Source: JAIEPT01 sp038217425 (GTDB taxonomy: Bacteria > Planctomycetota > Planctomycetia > Gemmatales > Gemmataceae). From it: a stretch of 24,940 nt of DNA. The stretch spans positions 1 to 24,940 of the forward strand of contig JBBQPM010000100.1 in assembly GCA_038217425.1 (NCBI GenBank), read 5' to 3'. A program made the position numbers and the translations under genes. Below the pieces are notes generated by a model, which was not told the origin of the DNA, ran no database searches, and saw only the letters and a program-made list of their open reading frames with translations. Positions 17,502-24,940 of this stretch are shown here, piece by piece. Numbering within the stretch: the stretch's first letter is position 1; every line of letters starts with the position of its first letter.

Positions 17502-17523
17502 GGCCCGCAGAGTAATGCGGGCC
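17502..17523 (+). promoter_or_regulatory. leader hairpin upstream of the BRCT gene
   Basis: GGCCCGCA and TGCGGGCC form a perfect 8-bp stem with a 6-base loop, ending 26 bases before the ATG of the BRCT-HTH-TPR gene. There is no T-run. A TATATT box lies just upstream (17487-17492). It could be an operator for a MerR-like protein, which favour dyads near promoters, or an mRNA leader structure. Confidence 0.4.
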
Positions 17524-17549
17524 CCGACCTTCAAGGAGTCGATCAAGGA

Positions 17550-18653
17550 ATGAATCTCCAAGGCAAACGCGTTGCCTTTGCGGGACGCCTGGCGGGTTTG
17601 ACTCGATTGGAAGCCGCGAAGCTGGTGCGAGACCGCGGCGGCGAATTCGTCGCCCGCGTGAGCCGTACCACGTCCGTTCTCATCGTCGGACAAGATGGCT
17701 TGCCCCTCCAAAAGGACGGCCAACTTTCGGACAAACTGCGAGCCGCGAGAAGTTTGCAAGCCGCTGGTCAGGATCTGGCGATACTCGCCGAGGATGACTT
17801 CCTCCGTGAACTCGCTCGGGAGGGGGTCGAGAGTACGCATCAGCGATTCACGCTCACCCAGCTCGTTCGACTTCTAAAAGTGCCTCGCAACCGTCTTCGT
17901 TCCTGGATTCGGTCCGGCTGGCTCCAGCCCGCGACAATGATTGCGGGCGTCGCCTACTTCGACTTCCAACAGGTCGCCGGGATTCAGTCGTTGTGGCGGC
18001 TGATTCGATCTGGCGTTAGCCGAGATCGACTGCGCCGAAGCCTGGAACAACTCTCGCACTGGCTTCCCATTGAACCGTCGTCGCTGCTCGAAATCGGCGG
18101 TCAACTCCTTGTGAGGCTCGAGCAGGGGCAGCTCGTAGATTCCGCGGGACAAATGCACTTCGACTTCGCCTCCGAAGCCTCCGCGGCGATTCCTGTAGCG
18201 AGCGCAAGCGAACTCTTTGTACGGGGATGCAGGCTCGAAGAGTCTGGAGAATTGGAAGAGGCTGCGACCGTCTACCGGCGAGCGCTTGAAGTCGAACCGC
18301 AAGCCCGAGTCCATTATAATCTCGGCAACGTCCTCTATGCGTCAGGCGCTGTGAGCCAGGCAGCGGAGCACTACCGACGAGCACTCGACATCGAGCCAGG
18401 CGACGCTGAAGCATGGAACAACCTGGGCGGCGCCCTTGCTGAGAGCGGCGAGATCGCAGACGCGATCAAGGCCTTCCGCCAGGCGATCGACCTGCGCCTG
18501 GACTATGCCGATCCGCATTTCAACCTGGCGGACCTGTTGGAGGAAACGGATCGTTCCGCCGAAGCCCGCAGACATTGGCAATCGTATCTTCGGATGGAAC
18601 CGATTGGCGAGCATGCCAACTACGCTCGCTCCCGACTTCAAAAAACCGGATAG
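17550..18653 (+). CDS. BRCT + MerR-like HTH + TPR protein
   Basis: A 367-residue protein with three recognisable parts. Residues 1-88 are a BRCT-like domain (GKRVAFAGRLAGLTRLEAAKLV, RGGEFVARVSRTTSVLIVGQDG), close to the BRCT of NAD-dependent DNA ligase. Residues 98-170 look like a MerR-type winged HTH (FTLTQLVRLLKVPRNRLRSWIRSGWL, YFDFQQVAGIQSLWRLIRSG). Residues 225-362 contain four TPR units (for example HYNLGNVLYASGAVSQAAEH, AWNNLGGALAESGEIADAIK). It is cytoplasmic. BRCT suggests contact with DNA ends or phosphoproteins, HTH suggests DNA binding, TPRs suggest partner assembly. Location just after Ku hints at a role in repair or its control. MOSC follows by 10 bases. I know of no characterised member. 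Confidence 0.88.
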   Translation: MNLQGKRVAFAGRLAGLTRLEAAKLVRDRGGEFVARVSRTTSVLIVGQDGLPLQKDGQLSDKLRAARSLQAAGQDLAILAEDDFLRELAREGVESTHQRFTLTQLVRLLKVPRNRLRSWIRSGWLQPATMIAGVAYFDFQQVAGIQSLWRLIRSGVSRDRLRRSLEQLSHWLPIEPSSLLEIGGQLLVRLEQGQLVDSAGQMHFDFASEASAAIPVASASELFVRGCRLEESGELEEAATVYRRALEVEPQARVHYNLGNVLYASGAVSQAAEHYRRALDIEPGDAEAWNNLGGALAESGEIADAIKAFRQAIDLRLDYADPHFNLADLLEETDRSAEARRHWQSYLRMEPIGEHANYARSRLQKTG

Positions 18654-18663
18654 CGAGTTCGCA

Positions 18664-19206
18664 ATGCACCATAACGGCGTAGTGATGGCTGTCAGTCGTA
18701 GCCCCACGCACACGATGGCCAAACAGAATCAGCCAAGCATTCAATTGCTGAGCGGGCACGGAGTGGAAGGCGACGTGCATGCAGGCGAAAGGATCAAGCA
18801 CCGATACCAGGTTCGCCGGAATCCGAACCAGCCCAACCTTTGCCAGGTCCATTTGATCCACTCCGAGTTACATGAGGAATTGCGTAAACTCGGTTTCGAG
18901 CTCAGTCCGGGAGCGATGGGGGAAAACATCACAATGAAGGGAATCGAGCTGCTCGAGCTGCCAACCGGCGCACGGCTGCACATTGGCGCCGCAGTTGTCG
19001 AGATTACCGGCCTGCGCACTCCGTGCAGGCAGCTGGACGGAATTCAGAGAGGACTCATGGCGGCGACGCGACATCATGTCGAAAGCAAGGTTGCCTACAA
19101 GGCAGGCATCATGGGGATCGTCATAATTAGCGGCGAGGTCAAGCCCGGAAATTCGATACGCGTCGAATTACCGCTTGAGCCGCACATGCCGCTCAGACTA
19201 GTCTGA
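18664..19206 (+). CDS. MOSC-domain protein
   Basis: A 180-residue stand-alone MOSC (MOCO sulfurase C-terminal) domain. It begins NGVVMAVSRSPTHTM, has the conserved GVEGDVHAG loop, LSPGAMGENITMKG, and the conserved Cys121 in TGLRTPCRQLD. MOSC proteins bind molybdenum cofactor or carry sulfur through that cysteine; YiiM-type members act in reduction of N-hydroxylated compounds. It starts 10 bases after the TPR protein's stop and is probably translated from the same mRNA. The Shine-Dalgarno sequence is weak; an in-frame ATG at 18685 is an alternative but would cut the conserved N-terminus. Confidence 0.88.
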   Translation: MHHNGVVMAVSRSPTHTMAKQNQPSIQLLSGHGVEGDVHAGERIKHRYQVRRNPNQPNLCQVHLIHSELHEELRKLGFELSPGAMGENITMKGIELLELPTGARLHIGAAVVEITGLRTPCRQLDGIQRGLMAATRHHVESKVAYKAGIMGIVIISGEVKPGNSIRVELPLEPHMPLRLV

Positions 19207-19288
19207 TTTCACAGCCCCGAAGGGACACGCGGTTCAGCACAATCCCCTTGGCACGGCAATTGCGTAAACCGACAACGCCCAAACGTTT

Positions 19289-19310
19289 TGCCGAAGCGAT
19301 AGTTTCGGCA
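19289..19310 (+). repeat. hairpin in leader of the small Lys/Ala-rich gene
   Basis: TGCCGAA and TTCGGCA form a perfect 7-bp stem with an 8-base loop, 30 bases before the start codon. No T-run follows. It could be the end structure of the MOSC transcript or a leader element of the following gene. Confidence 0.4.
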
Positions 19311-19340
19311 TCCGCCATCCCATAACCTAAGGAGTCCGCC

Positions 19341-19526
19341 ATGAGCACCGTCAAAGAGAAAATCGAAGACGCCGGAGAAGCTGCGAAGAAAACTGCACAA
19401 AAGGCGGGACAGAAAATCAAGGACGGCGCGGATGCCGCCGCCGACAAGGCTGCCGAAACCGCGGACGCAGCAGGCGACAAGTTGAAAGACGCCGGTCAAA
19501 AGTTAAAGGACAAAAGCGGAGATTGA
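19341..19526 (+). CDS. small Lys/Ala-rich LEA- or YtxH-like protein
   Basis: A 61-residue protein made almost wholly of Lys, Ala, Asp and Gly in an amphipathic repeating pattern (EAAKKTAQKAGQKIKDGADA, KAAETADAAGDKLKDAGQKL). It is predicted to be a long helix or disordered, as in group-3 LEA proteins and the tails of YtxH-type stress proteins. No membrane segment. AGGAG lies at ideal distance from the ATG and a terminator follows, so the gene is real. Likely a general-stress or desiccation protector; function is inference from composition only. Confidence 0.8.
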   Translation: MSTVKEKIEDAGEAAKKTAQKAGQKIKDGADAAADKAAETADAAGDKLKDAGQKLKDKSGD

Positions 19527-19550
19527 TTCTGAAACCTTACCGCCGCAATG

Positions 19551-19580
19551 GACCTGCTCGTTAAGGGGCGGGTCTTTTCC
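19551..19580 (+). terminator. intrinsic terminator
   Basis: GACCTGC (19551-19557) pairs with GCGGGTC (19568-19574), with one G-T wobble, and is followed by TTTTCC. It lies 25 bases after the stop of the small Lys/Ala-rich gene. Confidence 0.65.
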
Positions 19581-19735
19581 TATTTGGCATTGGTAAACCG
19601 CATTCAATAAGCTGAGCCGCCTCGCTGCTGTGTAACCATCTCCGGCTCGGCCGGTGAACGCCCAGCTTGAGTTGGTCAAAGGCGTGTGCAACAAGCGTGA
19701 AATGATCCTTCTTTGGCGACCACGGCGCCGACCGT

Positions 19736-19757
19736 CGATAAGCATTTCTGCTTATCG
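19736..19757. repeat. perfect 9-bp hairpin
   Basis: CGATAAGCA, loop TTTC, TGCTTATCG. It lies just before the kinase remnant, in a stretch (19581-19765) with no supported gene. It may be the edge of a former insertion or a recombination scar. Confidence 0.5.
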
Positions 19758-19765
19758 CCCTCGCC

Positions 19766-19899
19766 GTGCTTAAACCCTCTTTCCTAGAAAAGGTCGTCGC
19801 GATCAAAATGATGCTCAAAGGCGAGCTGGCAAACGAAGCTGATGTCCGCCGATTTCGCCTGGAAGCCGAGGCGTCCGCGAAGCTCGATCATGCGGGTAC
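19766..19899 (+). pseudogene. Ser/Thr protein kinase fragment
   Basis: About 44 codons encode the VAIK region of a Hanks-type kinase (VVAIKMMLKGELANEADVRR, then FRLEAEASAKLDHAG), covering subdomains II-III with the ATP-binding lysine and the alpha-C glutamate. The glycine-rich loop upstream and everything after subdomain III are absent. The segment matches the consensus of planctomycete receptor-like kinases closely, so the decay is recent or the piece was duplicated from a live gene elsewhere. Confidence 0.7.
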
Positions 19900-20102
19900 T
19901 TGCAAGCCGCGTGCGCGTTTCAGATCGATGCGCTGCGGCCCTTTCGTCACGGACTTTCCTTGGCGGCAGCAGTTCGGCTCGTCCTCGCCGCTCTATCCTG
20001 TCAACCGTGTCGCGGCCAAGGACAAACTCACGCGCTGGACGATCGAGAAAGAGGTCGCATCCCCCGAGCGCGACGAAGTTCGCATCAGTGGAACGCTCGC
20101 CG

Positions 20103-20234
20103 GGCCTCAGCGCCGAGGTGGAAAACAAGCTGGAGAGTCAGGACGAGGCGGTTCGCTCCCTGGTGATCGCGATTTGTCAGCTCATGGAGCCAACGGCCAA
20201 ACCAAAAAAAGGCCGGATCGGCTTCAGGCCGTAG
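20103..20234 (+). pseudogene. C-terminal fragment, probably of an ORF6N-domain protein
   Basis: The last 43 codons of a frame read GLSAEVENKLESQDEAVRSL, then AICQLMEPTAKPKKGRIGFRP and a stop. A helical linker, a (I/L)xQLM-P motif and a lysine-rich end in IGF are typical of the C-terminus of phage-type ORF6N-domain proteins. No N-terminal ORF6N domain is found upstream; the DNA at 19900-20100 looks like noise. It is a remnant converging on the CPBP protease gene. Confidence 0.45.
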
Positions 20235-20260
20235 CCGAAGACGCCAGTGAACATGACGGC

Positions 20261-21001
20261 TCATCCCAAGAATTTCAGCAGCAAGCCGACGAGGACGTCG
20301 TAGCCGGCGTGGGCGCCGACGACGATGCCGAAGCCGCGGAAATGGTAGAGGATCGCGAAATAAAAACCCGCGAAAGTGCGAAAGAGGAAGACCGGCAACT
20401 GGAACGCTTCGCCGGCAGGGCCCAGGTGATGGGCGCCCGCGAAGAAGAGGGCCGAGAGGATCGTTGCCAGGGTCAGGCCCCAGCCATCCTGGAGTTCGGC
20501 TTGATGGAAGAGCGCGACCAGGCCCGAGAAGAGGAGCAGTCGAAACAGGGTTTCTTCGTAGATCCCGGCGCCGACGTAGCGTACCATGAGTTGCCAGGCT
20601 TCGCCCGGATTGGCGGATGCGGCGAATTGCACGAACGGCGCCCGCGGCGCGTCGAGCATGCCGCCCCAGGAGACCAGGAGCGGAAAAACGAGGCAGGAAA
20701 GCCCGAACAGGAGGCAGGCGAAACCGGCGCTTTCGACAGTCATGCGCAGCCAGGCGCCGAGATAGTCGTGCGGTCCGGGCTCGGCGGTCGTGAAGCACCA
20801 GAGGAGGAGCAGCGTAAGAAGAAGGGCGGGGGCGCCGAAACTGGGGGGGATGCCGAGCTGTTCGAGGAATCGGCGGAGCCAAACGTCGGCGCCGTTGCGG
20901 AGTTCGTCGGGCGCCGGGCCGAGCAGGTGTAGGCCGATTTCGTAGACCGCCAGGAGCGGGGCCACGAACAGCAAACACGCCCAGGGATGCCGGGTCGCCA
21001 A
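20261..21001 (-). CDS. CPBP (Abi) family intramembrane metalloprotease
   Basis: A 246-residue polytopic membrane protein. The CPBP motifs are intact: GAGIYEETLFR (Glu149/Glu150), FAGAHHL (His191/192) and GAHAGYDVL (His231), the predicted zinc ligands of Rce1-like proteases. About six hydrophobic segments are visible. The frame has no ATG after the neighbouring DUF1015 gene. Starts further up would read through the REP-like hairpin and overlap DUF1015. A TTG at 21001 with GGAG nine bases upstream is the best start. Substrate is unknown; roles range from prenyl-protein processing to bacteriocin immunity. A run of seven T on the coding strand (20210-20204) after the gene, behind a weak GC stem, may terminate the operon. 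Confidence 0.82.
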   Translation of the reverse strand: MATRHPWACLLFVAPLLAVYEIGLHLLGPAPDELRNGADVWLRRFLEQLGIPPSFGAPALLLTLLLLWCFTTAEPGPHDYLGAWLRMTVESAGFACLLFGLSCLVFPLLVSWGGMLDAPRAPFVQFAASANPGEAWQLMVRYVGAGIYEETLFRLLLFSGLVALFHQAELQDGWGLTLATILSALFFAGAHHLGPAGEAFQLPVFLFRTFAGFYFAILYHFRGFGIVVGAHAGYDVLVGLLLKFLG

Positions 21002-21031
21002 GGCGAAGGTCTCCGGTGAAAAGTTTGGATC

Positions 21032-21086
21032 CGAGCCGGAAGCGTGAGCGACGATCGTATTTAGGTCGTCGCTCACTTCCGGCTCG
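21032..21086. repeat. long imperfect palindrome, REP-like
   Basis: An arm of about 23 bases (core GGAAGCGTGAGCGACGA) faces its reverse complement (core TCGTCGCTCACTTCC) across an 11-base loop; the only flaw is a 2-base bulge. It lies between the DUF1015 stop and the CPBP start. The motif resembles dispersed GGAAGCGTGAGCGACGG-type repeats common in planctomycete genomes. It can act as an mRNA hairpin that attenuates or protects the operon transcript. Confidence 0.75.
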
Positions 21087-21102
21087 AAAAAGCGGTGCGT
21101 CG

Positions 21103-22413
21103 CTAATTCGTTTTCAGCGAATGAAACACGAGCCCAGTCAGCAGTTTCGGGTAGAAGTACGTCGACTTGGGGGGCATCTTTTCGAGATTGCCCGCGATCT
21201 GCTCGACGTGGCTCATGCGCGCGGGAGGAACCAGACACGCGAGCTGGCACGCCTTCTCGGCTGCGGCGTCGGTCACTTCCTTGAGCAGATGCACGTACTG
21301 GATCTTACCGCCGGCGAACCCTTTTTCGGGGAGCAACTTGTCGAGCACCACGCGCTGCAGGATGGCGACGCCGAGTTCGCGCCAGGCGGGCGTGTGTTCG
21401 TGGGCAACCTGGGCCATGAGGTCCGGGGAAAGGAAACGGGCCGTGTGCCAGGCGCCGTCGGCTATTGTGCCGAAGCCGAGCAGTTCTTGACTGCCGTCCA
21501 TCTCGATTTGCTCCCACGTCTCTCTGGCGGCGGCGGGGCCTGTGCCGATGGTTTCGACGTGGAAATGCTGGCCCAGGGCGCCGCGAAGTTGTTCGCTGGT
21601 GATGTCGCCCAGCCCGGAGACGAGGCGATGCGTCGGCAAAATCACCAGGCCCGGGTCTTGCATGCTCACCAGCATCATCAGGATACAATTCGCCGGATGG
21701 TCGGCGGACTTCACCTCGCCGGCTTGTTGCTTTTCTTCGAGATACTTGAGGCCCGTTTCGTAACGGTGATGGCCGTCGGCAATGAAGACCGGCTTGGGGC
21801 CCATGAGGCCGGTGATTTGGCTAATCGTGTGCTGGTCCGAGATTGCCCAGATCTTGCTGACGACGCCGAGATGGTCGGTCGCCTGCGTCGGCAGGGAGCG
21901 GGCGATCGCCTTTTCGAGCAGATCTTGCACTTCGCCTTCCTCGTCGGGGTAGAGGCCGAAGATTTGCGAGAGGTTCATGTTGGTCGCCTTGAAGAGTTTC
22001 AGGCGATCGGCCTTGGGGCCCGAGAGGGTCTCCTCGTGCGGGTAGATCCGTCCCTCGCCGAACTTCTCCAGGCGGACGCGGGCCATGACGCCCTTGCGGG
22101 TGTACCGTTTGCCCTCGACTTCGAAGTCCTGGTGGTAGACGTAGAGGCTGCGCGCAGAATCTTGCGTAAGAATCCCTTCGTGTGTCCATTGTCGTAAGAG
22201 ATTCGCCGAGCGGAGGTAGCGGTTGTCGTGCTCGGTGTCCGCGGGGGTTTCCTTGTTAAGGATGAGGCGAATGACGTTGTGCGGACTCTGGTCGTAGAGT
22301 TTCTGCTGCAGGGCGGAGTCGATGACGTCGTAGGGGGGCGCGACGACGTCGGAGAGGGCGCCGACGCGAGCGAGGTCGTAACGGAAGGCGCGGAATGCAT
22401 GAACGTCAGCCAT
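21103..22413 (-). CDS. DUF1015 family protein
   Basis: A 436-residue cytoplasmic protein of the widespread DUF1015 family. It starts MADVHAFRAFRYDLARVGAL and carries the family hallmarks VVAPPYDVID (about 24-33), SGPKADRLKL (about 135) and FIADGHHRYETGL (about 215-227). A ParB/sulfiredoxin-like phosphotransfer fold has been proposed for the family. I cannot assign a reaction with confidence. AGGAG lies seven bases before the ATG. The ATG overlaps the end of the DUF167 gene by eight bases, so the two are translationally coupled. Length is typical; nothing is missing. Confidence 0.93.
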   Translation of the reverse strand: MADVHAFRAFRYDLARVGALSDVVAPPYDVIDSALQQKLYDQSPHNVIRLILNKETPADTEHDNRYLRSANLLRQWTHEGILTQDSARSLYVYHQDFEVEGKRYTRKGVMARVRLEKFGEGRIYPHEETLSGPKADRLKLFKATNMNLSQIFGLYPDEEGEVQDLLEKAIARSLPTQATDHLGVVSKIWAISDQHTISQITGLMGPKPVFIADGHHRYETGLKYLEEKQQAGEVKSADHPANCILMMLVSMQDPGLVILPTHRLVSGLGDITSEQLRGALGQHFHVETIGTGPAAARETWEQIEMDGSQELLGFGTIADGAWHTARFLSPDLMAQVAHEHTPAWRELGVAILQRVVLDKLLPEKGFAGGKIQYVHLLKEVTDAAAEKACQLACLVPPARMSHVEQIAGNLEKMPPKSTYFYPKLLTGLVFHSLKTN

Positions 22414-22702
22414 CGAGAACTCCTTGGACTAAAGCCGCGAGACTGGCCGGATCCAGGCCGCGGATGAGAAACGTTTTATCGCGACGGGTCGGCCCGCTGG
22501 CGAGAACGACCTGCGATTTTTTCAGACGCAGCGCCTGGGCCAAGACCTCGACCAGGGCCGCGTTCGCCTTGCCCCGATCGGCGGGGGCGGTGACGGCGAC
22601 CTTGAGAGCGGCGCCGTGCAGGCCGACGACGGCGCTGCGTTTGGCTCCGGGCTGCGCGCGGACGGCGAGCAGCGAACCTTCGGCATGCGGTGCGATGTTC
22701 AT
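22406..22702 (-). CDS. DUF167/YggU family protein
   Basis: A 98-residue protein with the YggU/DUF167 pattern: AVRAQPGAKRSAVVGLHGAALKV then APADRGKANAALVEVLAQAL and SGPTRRDKTFLIRGL. This is a small alpha/beta fold of unknown role, often next to YggT or cell-division genes; here it is instead next to DUF1015. There is no clear Shine-Dalgarno sequence, so translation may depend on the upstream gene, which ends 21 bases before. Confidence 0.9.
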   Translation of the reverse strand: MNIAPHAEGSLLAVRAQPGAKRSAVVGLHGAALKVAVTAPADRGKANAALVEVLAQALRLKKSQVVLASGPTRRDKTFLIRGLDPASLAALVQGVLDG

Positions 22703-22723
22703 CGTGGAGACATTGTAGGCGGG

Positions 22724-24706
22724 TCAGGGGCCCTTGACTCTCTCGTAGGAACCCGCGCCGCCGCCGAAGCCCGAGGTCCAGGAGAAATTGAGTTTGCCGT
22801 CGGGCCTGGGCCGAAGCGTGTAGCGACTGCCTTCTTGAATGGTGATCGGCGGCCTCTTCTCGAAGGCGATCTGGAAGGTGAGCGTCCCGTTGACGAAGCG
22901 AATCTCTCTGCCCTGCGCTCGGCCCAACTCTTTGCCGTTGCCGGAGTAGATGCAGGCGATTTTCCAGATTCCGTTCGTGTGGGCGATGGTCCAGTTCTCT
23001 TCGACAAAAAAGTCCTTGCATTTCCAGGAACCGACCAATTTTTCGAGCCCGTCGCCCGGCCTTATCGGTTGGTCCGGCCCGGTCGACTCGAGGCTCGCCC
23101 GGCCGCGGAACCCGCCGTTCACCCAGGTAAATTCGAGTTTCCCATTAGGTTGCGTCATGAGCGTACCGAGCGTTCCCTCCTGCCAGGAAGCGACCGGCTT
23201 GCGGTCGAAGACCTGGAGAAAGGTCACCGATCCTCCCGCGAAACGGACGTTTTCGCCATGGAATCGTCCGACTTCCTGGTTGTTGCGGAAATAGGCGCAT
23301 TCGACGCTCATTCGGCCCGCGGCAACATTGATCTTCCACCATTCCTCGTGCGGAAACGTCGTCGACTTCCAGCTTCCCAGAAGCTTCTCGTGCCCGTCGC
23401 CAGTCTTGACCAGTTCGATGACTTGCGGCGGCGGCGGCAACTTTTTTTCCTCAACCACCACCGGGGGCGGGATCTTGAACTCAAATTTCGGCGGCGTCAG
23501 CCCGTTCTCGACGACCGGCTGCGGTTGATTCGGGTCGAACTCCCGGCGATCATTTTCGTTATCGGCGACCGGCAGCGGTGGCTGCGGCTGCGGATTGGGA
23601 TCCACGGGCGCCTGGACGAGAGCCGCCGGCGCCGCCACGACGGGCGCGGGTTCGCGCGCGACCAGCAACACCGCGCCGATTCCCAGCAAGGCGACGCCGA
23701 TCGATTCGAGCGCGACCCACGACGCGAACAAACGCGGCCGCTCGATGGCCCAGCGGAATTGCCTGCCGAGCGAGGCGGCGAAACTCAGTAGCGACTCCAG
23801 GGCAGACGGCGCGCTATCGCGGACGCGGTCCTGCGGTAAATATTGGTGCGCCAGACTGTAAACGGTCAGGGCGCCCCAGAGCGCGAGGCCGGTTCCGAAG
23901 ATGAGCGCAGCGCCGGAGCCGCCGACGTCGAGAAAGGCCCAAATCAACAGGCCCACCGCTAACAAACCGAGCAAGACCAAGGGGAATACGCCCACCGATT
24001 TTTCTGCTTCCTCGTCGAGCGCGGCATCGAACGGGGCGCTGGGGCGGGCATTGGTGGAGGCGAGATGTGGGCAGCGTGCGCGGATCGAGACGTACGCTTC
24101 CTTCAGCGGCATGTCGAAGCCGTCGGGGATGATCGGTTCGTCAGTGCCGTCGGGCGCACGGACGGGCCAGCGGACTTCGTCGTCATGAGGGGGCAACAGA
24201 GCGATGCGGATGGCGTCGTCGGTGCCCCCCTGATCGTTCGGCGTGCCGCCGATGCGGATCTTGACGACGTGCTCGTAGGCGATGGCGCCGATTGTTTTAT
24301 CGCCGCGTTTCAACTTGAGCGCGTTCTTCGCCAGGATCACGTGCGGCCGATCGATCCAGTTCATAAAGTATTGCAGCAAAAAGGCGACGGCGACGCACGC
24401 CAGCGCCAGCGTCAGGAGCAGATTGCCCAGATGAAACTTCTCATCGGACGCAATGAAAGCAAGCGTCATGCACAGCAGCGCGACGAGGCCGAGGACGAGC
24501 CAGCGCCAGCCCGCGGGGTACGTCAGTACGATGACCGGATAATCGCGGACGATGGGGCGAACCATGGGGGCAGCGGAGAACGACGCATCGCTGACGGTGA
24601 GCGGCGTCTTGCACGCGGGACAGCGCACGCGCTTGCCCGTCATTTCCGCCTTGACCGACAGGCTCTTGCGACAAGAGGCGTTCGTGCAGGTGACGACGAT
24701 GGGCAT
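22724..24706 (-). CDS. zinc-ribbon membrane protein with duplicated C-terminal beta domain
   Basis: A 660-residue protein. It opens with a zinc ribbon (four cysteines: CTNASC at 7-12, CPAC at about 29-32). Two TM helices follow (about 67-87 and 95-113), then a PH-like cytosolic domain (HVILAKNALKLKRGDKTIGA ...), and three further TM segments (about 240-280 and 330-360). A Pro-rich linker (370-435) leads to two repeats of about 100 residues: GSWKSTTFPHEEWWKINVAA and GSWKCKDFFVEENWTIAH, each followed by a VRFAGGSVTF / IRFVNGTLTF strand. The repeats look like lipocalin- or TIGR03067-like beta domains outside the membrane. Function unknown; likely a sensor or envelope scaffold. Shine-Dalgarno is weak. 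It heads the operon with DUF167, DUF1015 and CPBP. Confidence 0.85.
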   Translation of the reverse strand: MPIVVTCTNASCRKSLSVKAEMTGKRVRCPACKTPLTVSDASFSAAPMVRPIVRDYPVIVLTYPAGWRWLVLGLVALLCMTLAFIASDEKFHLGNLLLTLALACVAVAFLLQYFMNWIDRPHVILAKNALKLKRGDKTIGAIAYEHVVKIRIGGTPNDQGGTDDAIRIALLPPHDDEVRWPVRAPDGTDEPIIPDGFDMPLKEAYVSIRARCPHLASTNARPSAPFDAALDEEAEKSVGVFPLVLLGLLAVGLLIWAFLDVGGSGAALIFGTGLALWGALTVYSLAHQYLPQDRVRDSAPSALESLLSFAASLGRQFRWAIERPRLFASWVALESIGVALLGIGAVLLVAREPAPVVAAPAALVQAPVDPNPQPQPPLPVADNENDRREFDPNQPQPVVENGLTPPKFEFKIPPPVVVEEKKLPPPPQVIELVKTGDGHEKLLGSWKSTTFPHEEWWKINVAAGRMSVECAYFRNNQEVGRFHGENVRFAGGSVTFLQVFDRKPVASWQEGTLGTLMTQPNGKLEFTWVNGGFRGRASLESTGPDQPIRPGDGLEKLVGSWKCKDFFVEENWTIAHTNGIWKIACIYSGNGKELGRAQGREIRFVNGTLTFQIAFEKRPPITIQEGSRYTLRPRPDGKLNFSWTSGFGGGAGSYERVKGP

Positions 24707-24940
24707 GGCTGACCCAAAGAAGAGGATATTCGAGAGATTTTGTATGCGGTCGCTCCCAGACCGACTACAAGCATCTCGGGCAAAATACCGCGCCGACTAA
24801 TATACCTCACGCGGCCAAGAATGAGGCCGGATTAAAGGTCTGGAATTTATGAGTCATTAAAGATTGCAACTTCTCTCGGTGCTCCGTGGAAGTCTTTGCC
24901 AAGCATCCGTCAATTGCTCCCCGGAAGCCTTCGAATGTTG
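24707..24940. other. upstream region of the zinc-ribbon gene
   Basis: These 234 bases are more AT-rich than the surroundings and hold no supported gene. The minus-strand promoter for the operon ending at 20261 is expected here, but no clear box pair was found. Confidence 0.3.

Noticed and set aside
19766..20932. 388-codon plus-strand frame running from the kinase remnant through the CPBP gene.
   Set aside because: Only the first 44 codons resemble a kinase. The rest is antisense to CPBP and is Glu/Arg/Gly-rich shadow sequence.
21016..22197. 393-codon plus-strand frame opposite DUF1015.
   Set aside because: Antisense shadow; DUF1015 on the minus strand has all family motifs.

Overview
The window is most likely chromosomal DNA of a member of the Planctomycetota. 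It has moderately high GC, and its gene content fits that phylum: a LacI-like/AraC-type 'XylR' regulator, tandem SASA-type carbohydrate esterases, decayed Ser/Thr kinase and IS701-like transposase debris, Ku-dependent repair, and a long hairpin built on a GGAAGCGTGAGCGACG-type repeat. No rRNA, tRNA or CRISPR array was seen.

Layout. (1) 1-3640: an ABC exporter on the minus strand, a possible 74-residue peptide gene upstream of it, and a divergent SAM-dependent methyltransferase. (2) 3836-12920: a six-gene minus-strand run. In transcription order it encodes two SASA-family esterases, a secreted protein of unknown function, an enolase-superfamily dehydratase resembling cis-3-hydroxy-L-proline dehydratase, a secreted dipeptidyl peptidase IV with an extra C-terminal zinc-peptidase-like domain, and a DHDPS-fold enzyme resembling 1-pyrroline-4-hydroxy-2-carboxylate deaminase. 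A divergent XylR/AraC-type regulator (13087-14262) abuts a pair of tandem 21-bp direct repeats. The best single reading of this locus is capture and breakdown of hydroxyproline-containing, probably glycosylated, peptides such as algal or plant hydroxyproline-rich glycoproteins or collagen; this is inference. (3) 14273-14600: an IS701-like transposase remnant lying in frame ahead of an HtrA-type serine protease. (4) 16443-19580: Ku, a BRCT + MerR-like HTH + TPR protein, a MOSC-domain protein, and a small lysine/alanine-rich stress-type protein followed by a terminator. (5) 19581-20260: decayed DNA with fragments of a Ser/Thr kinase and probably of an ORF6N-domain protein. (6) 20261-24706: a minus-strand operon of a zinc-ribbon membrane protein, DUF167, DUF1015 and a CPBP (Abi) membrane protease, the last starting at TTG just after a REP-like hairpin.

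Most promising for follow-up: the hydroxyproline/glycopeptide locus with its fused peptidase and operator repeats, and the Ku-linked BRCT-HTH-TPR protein.
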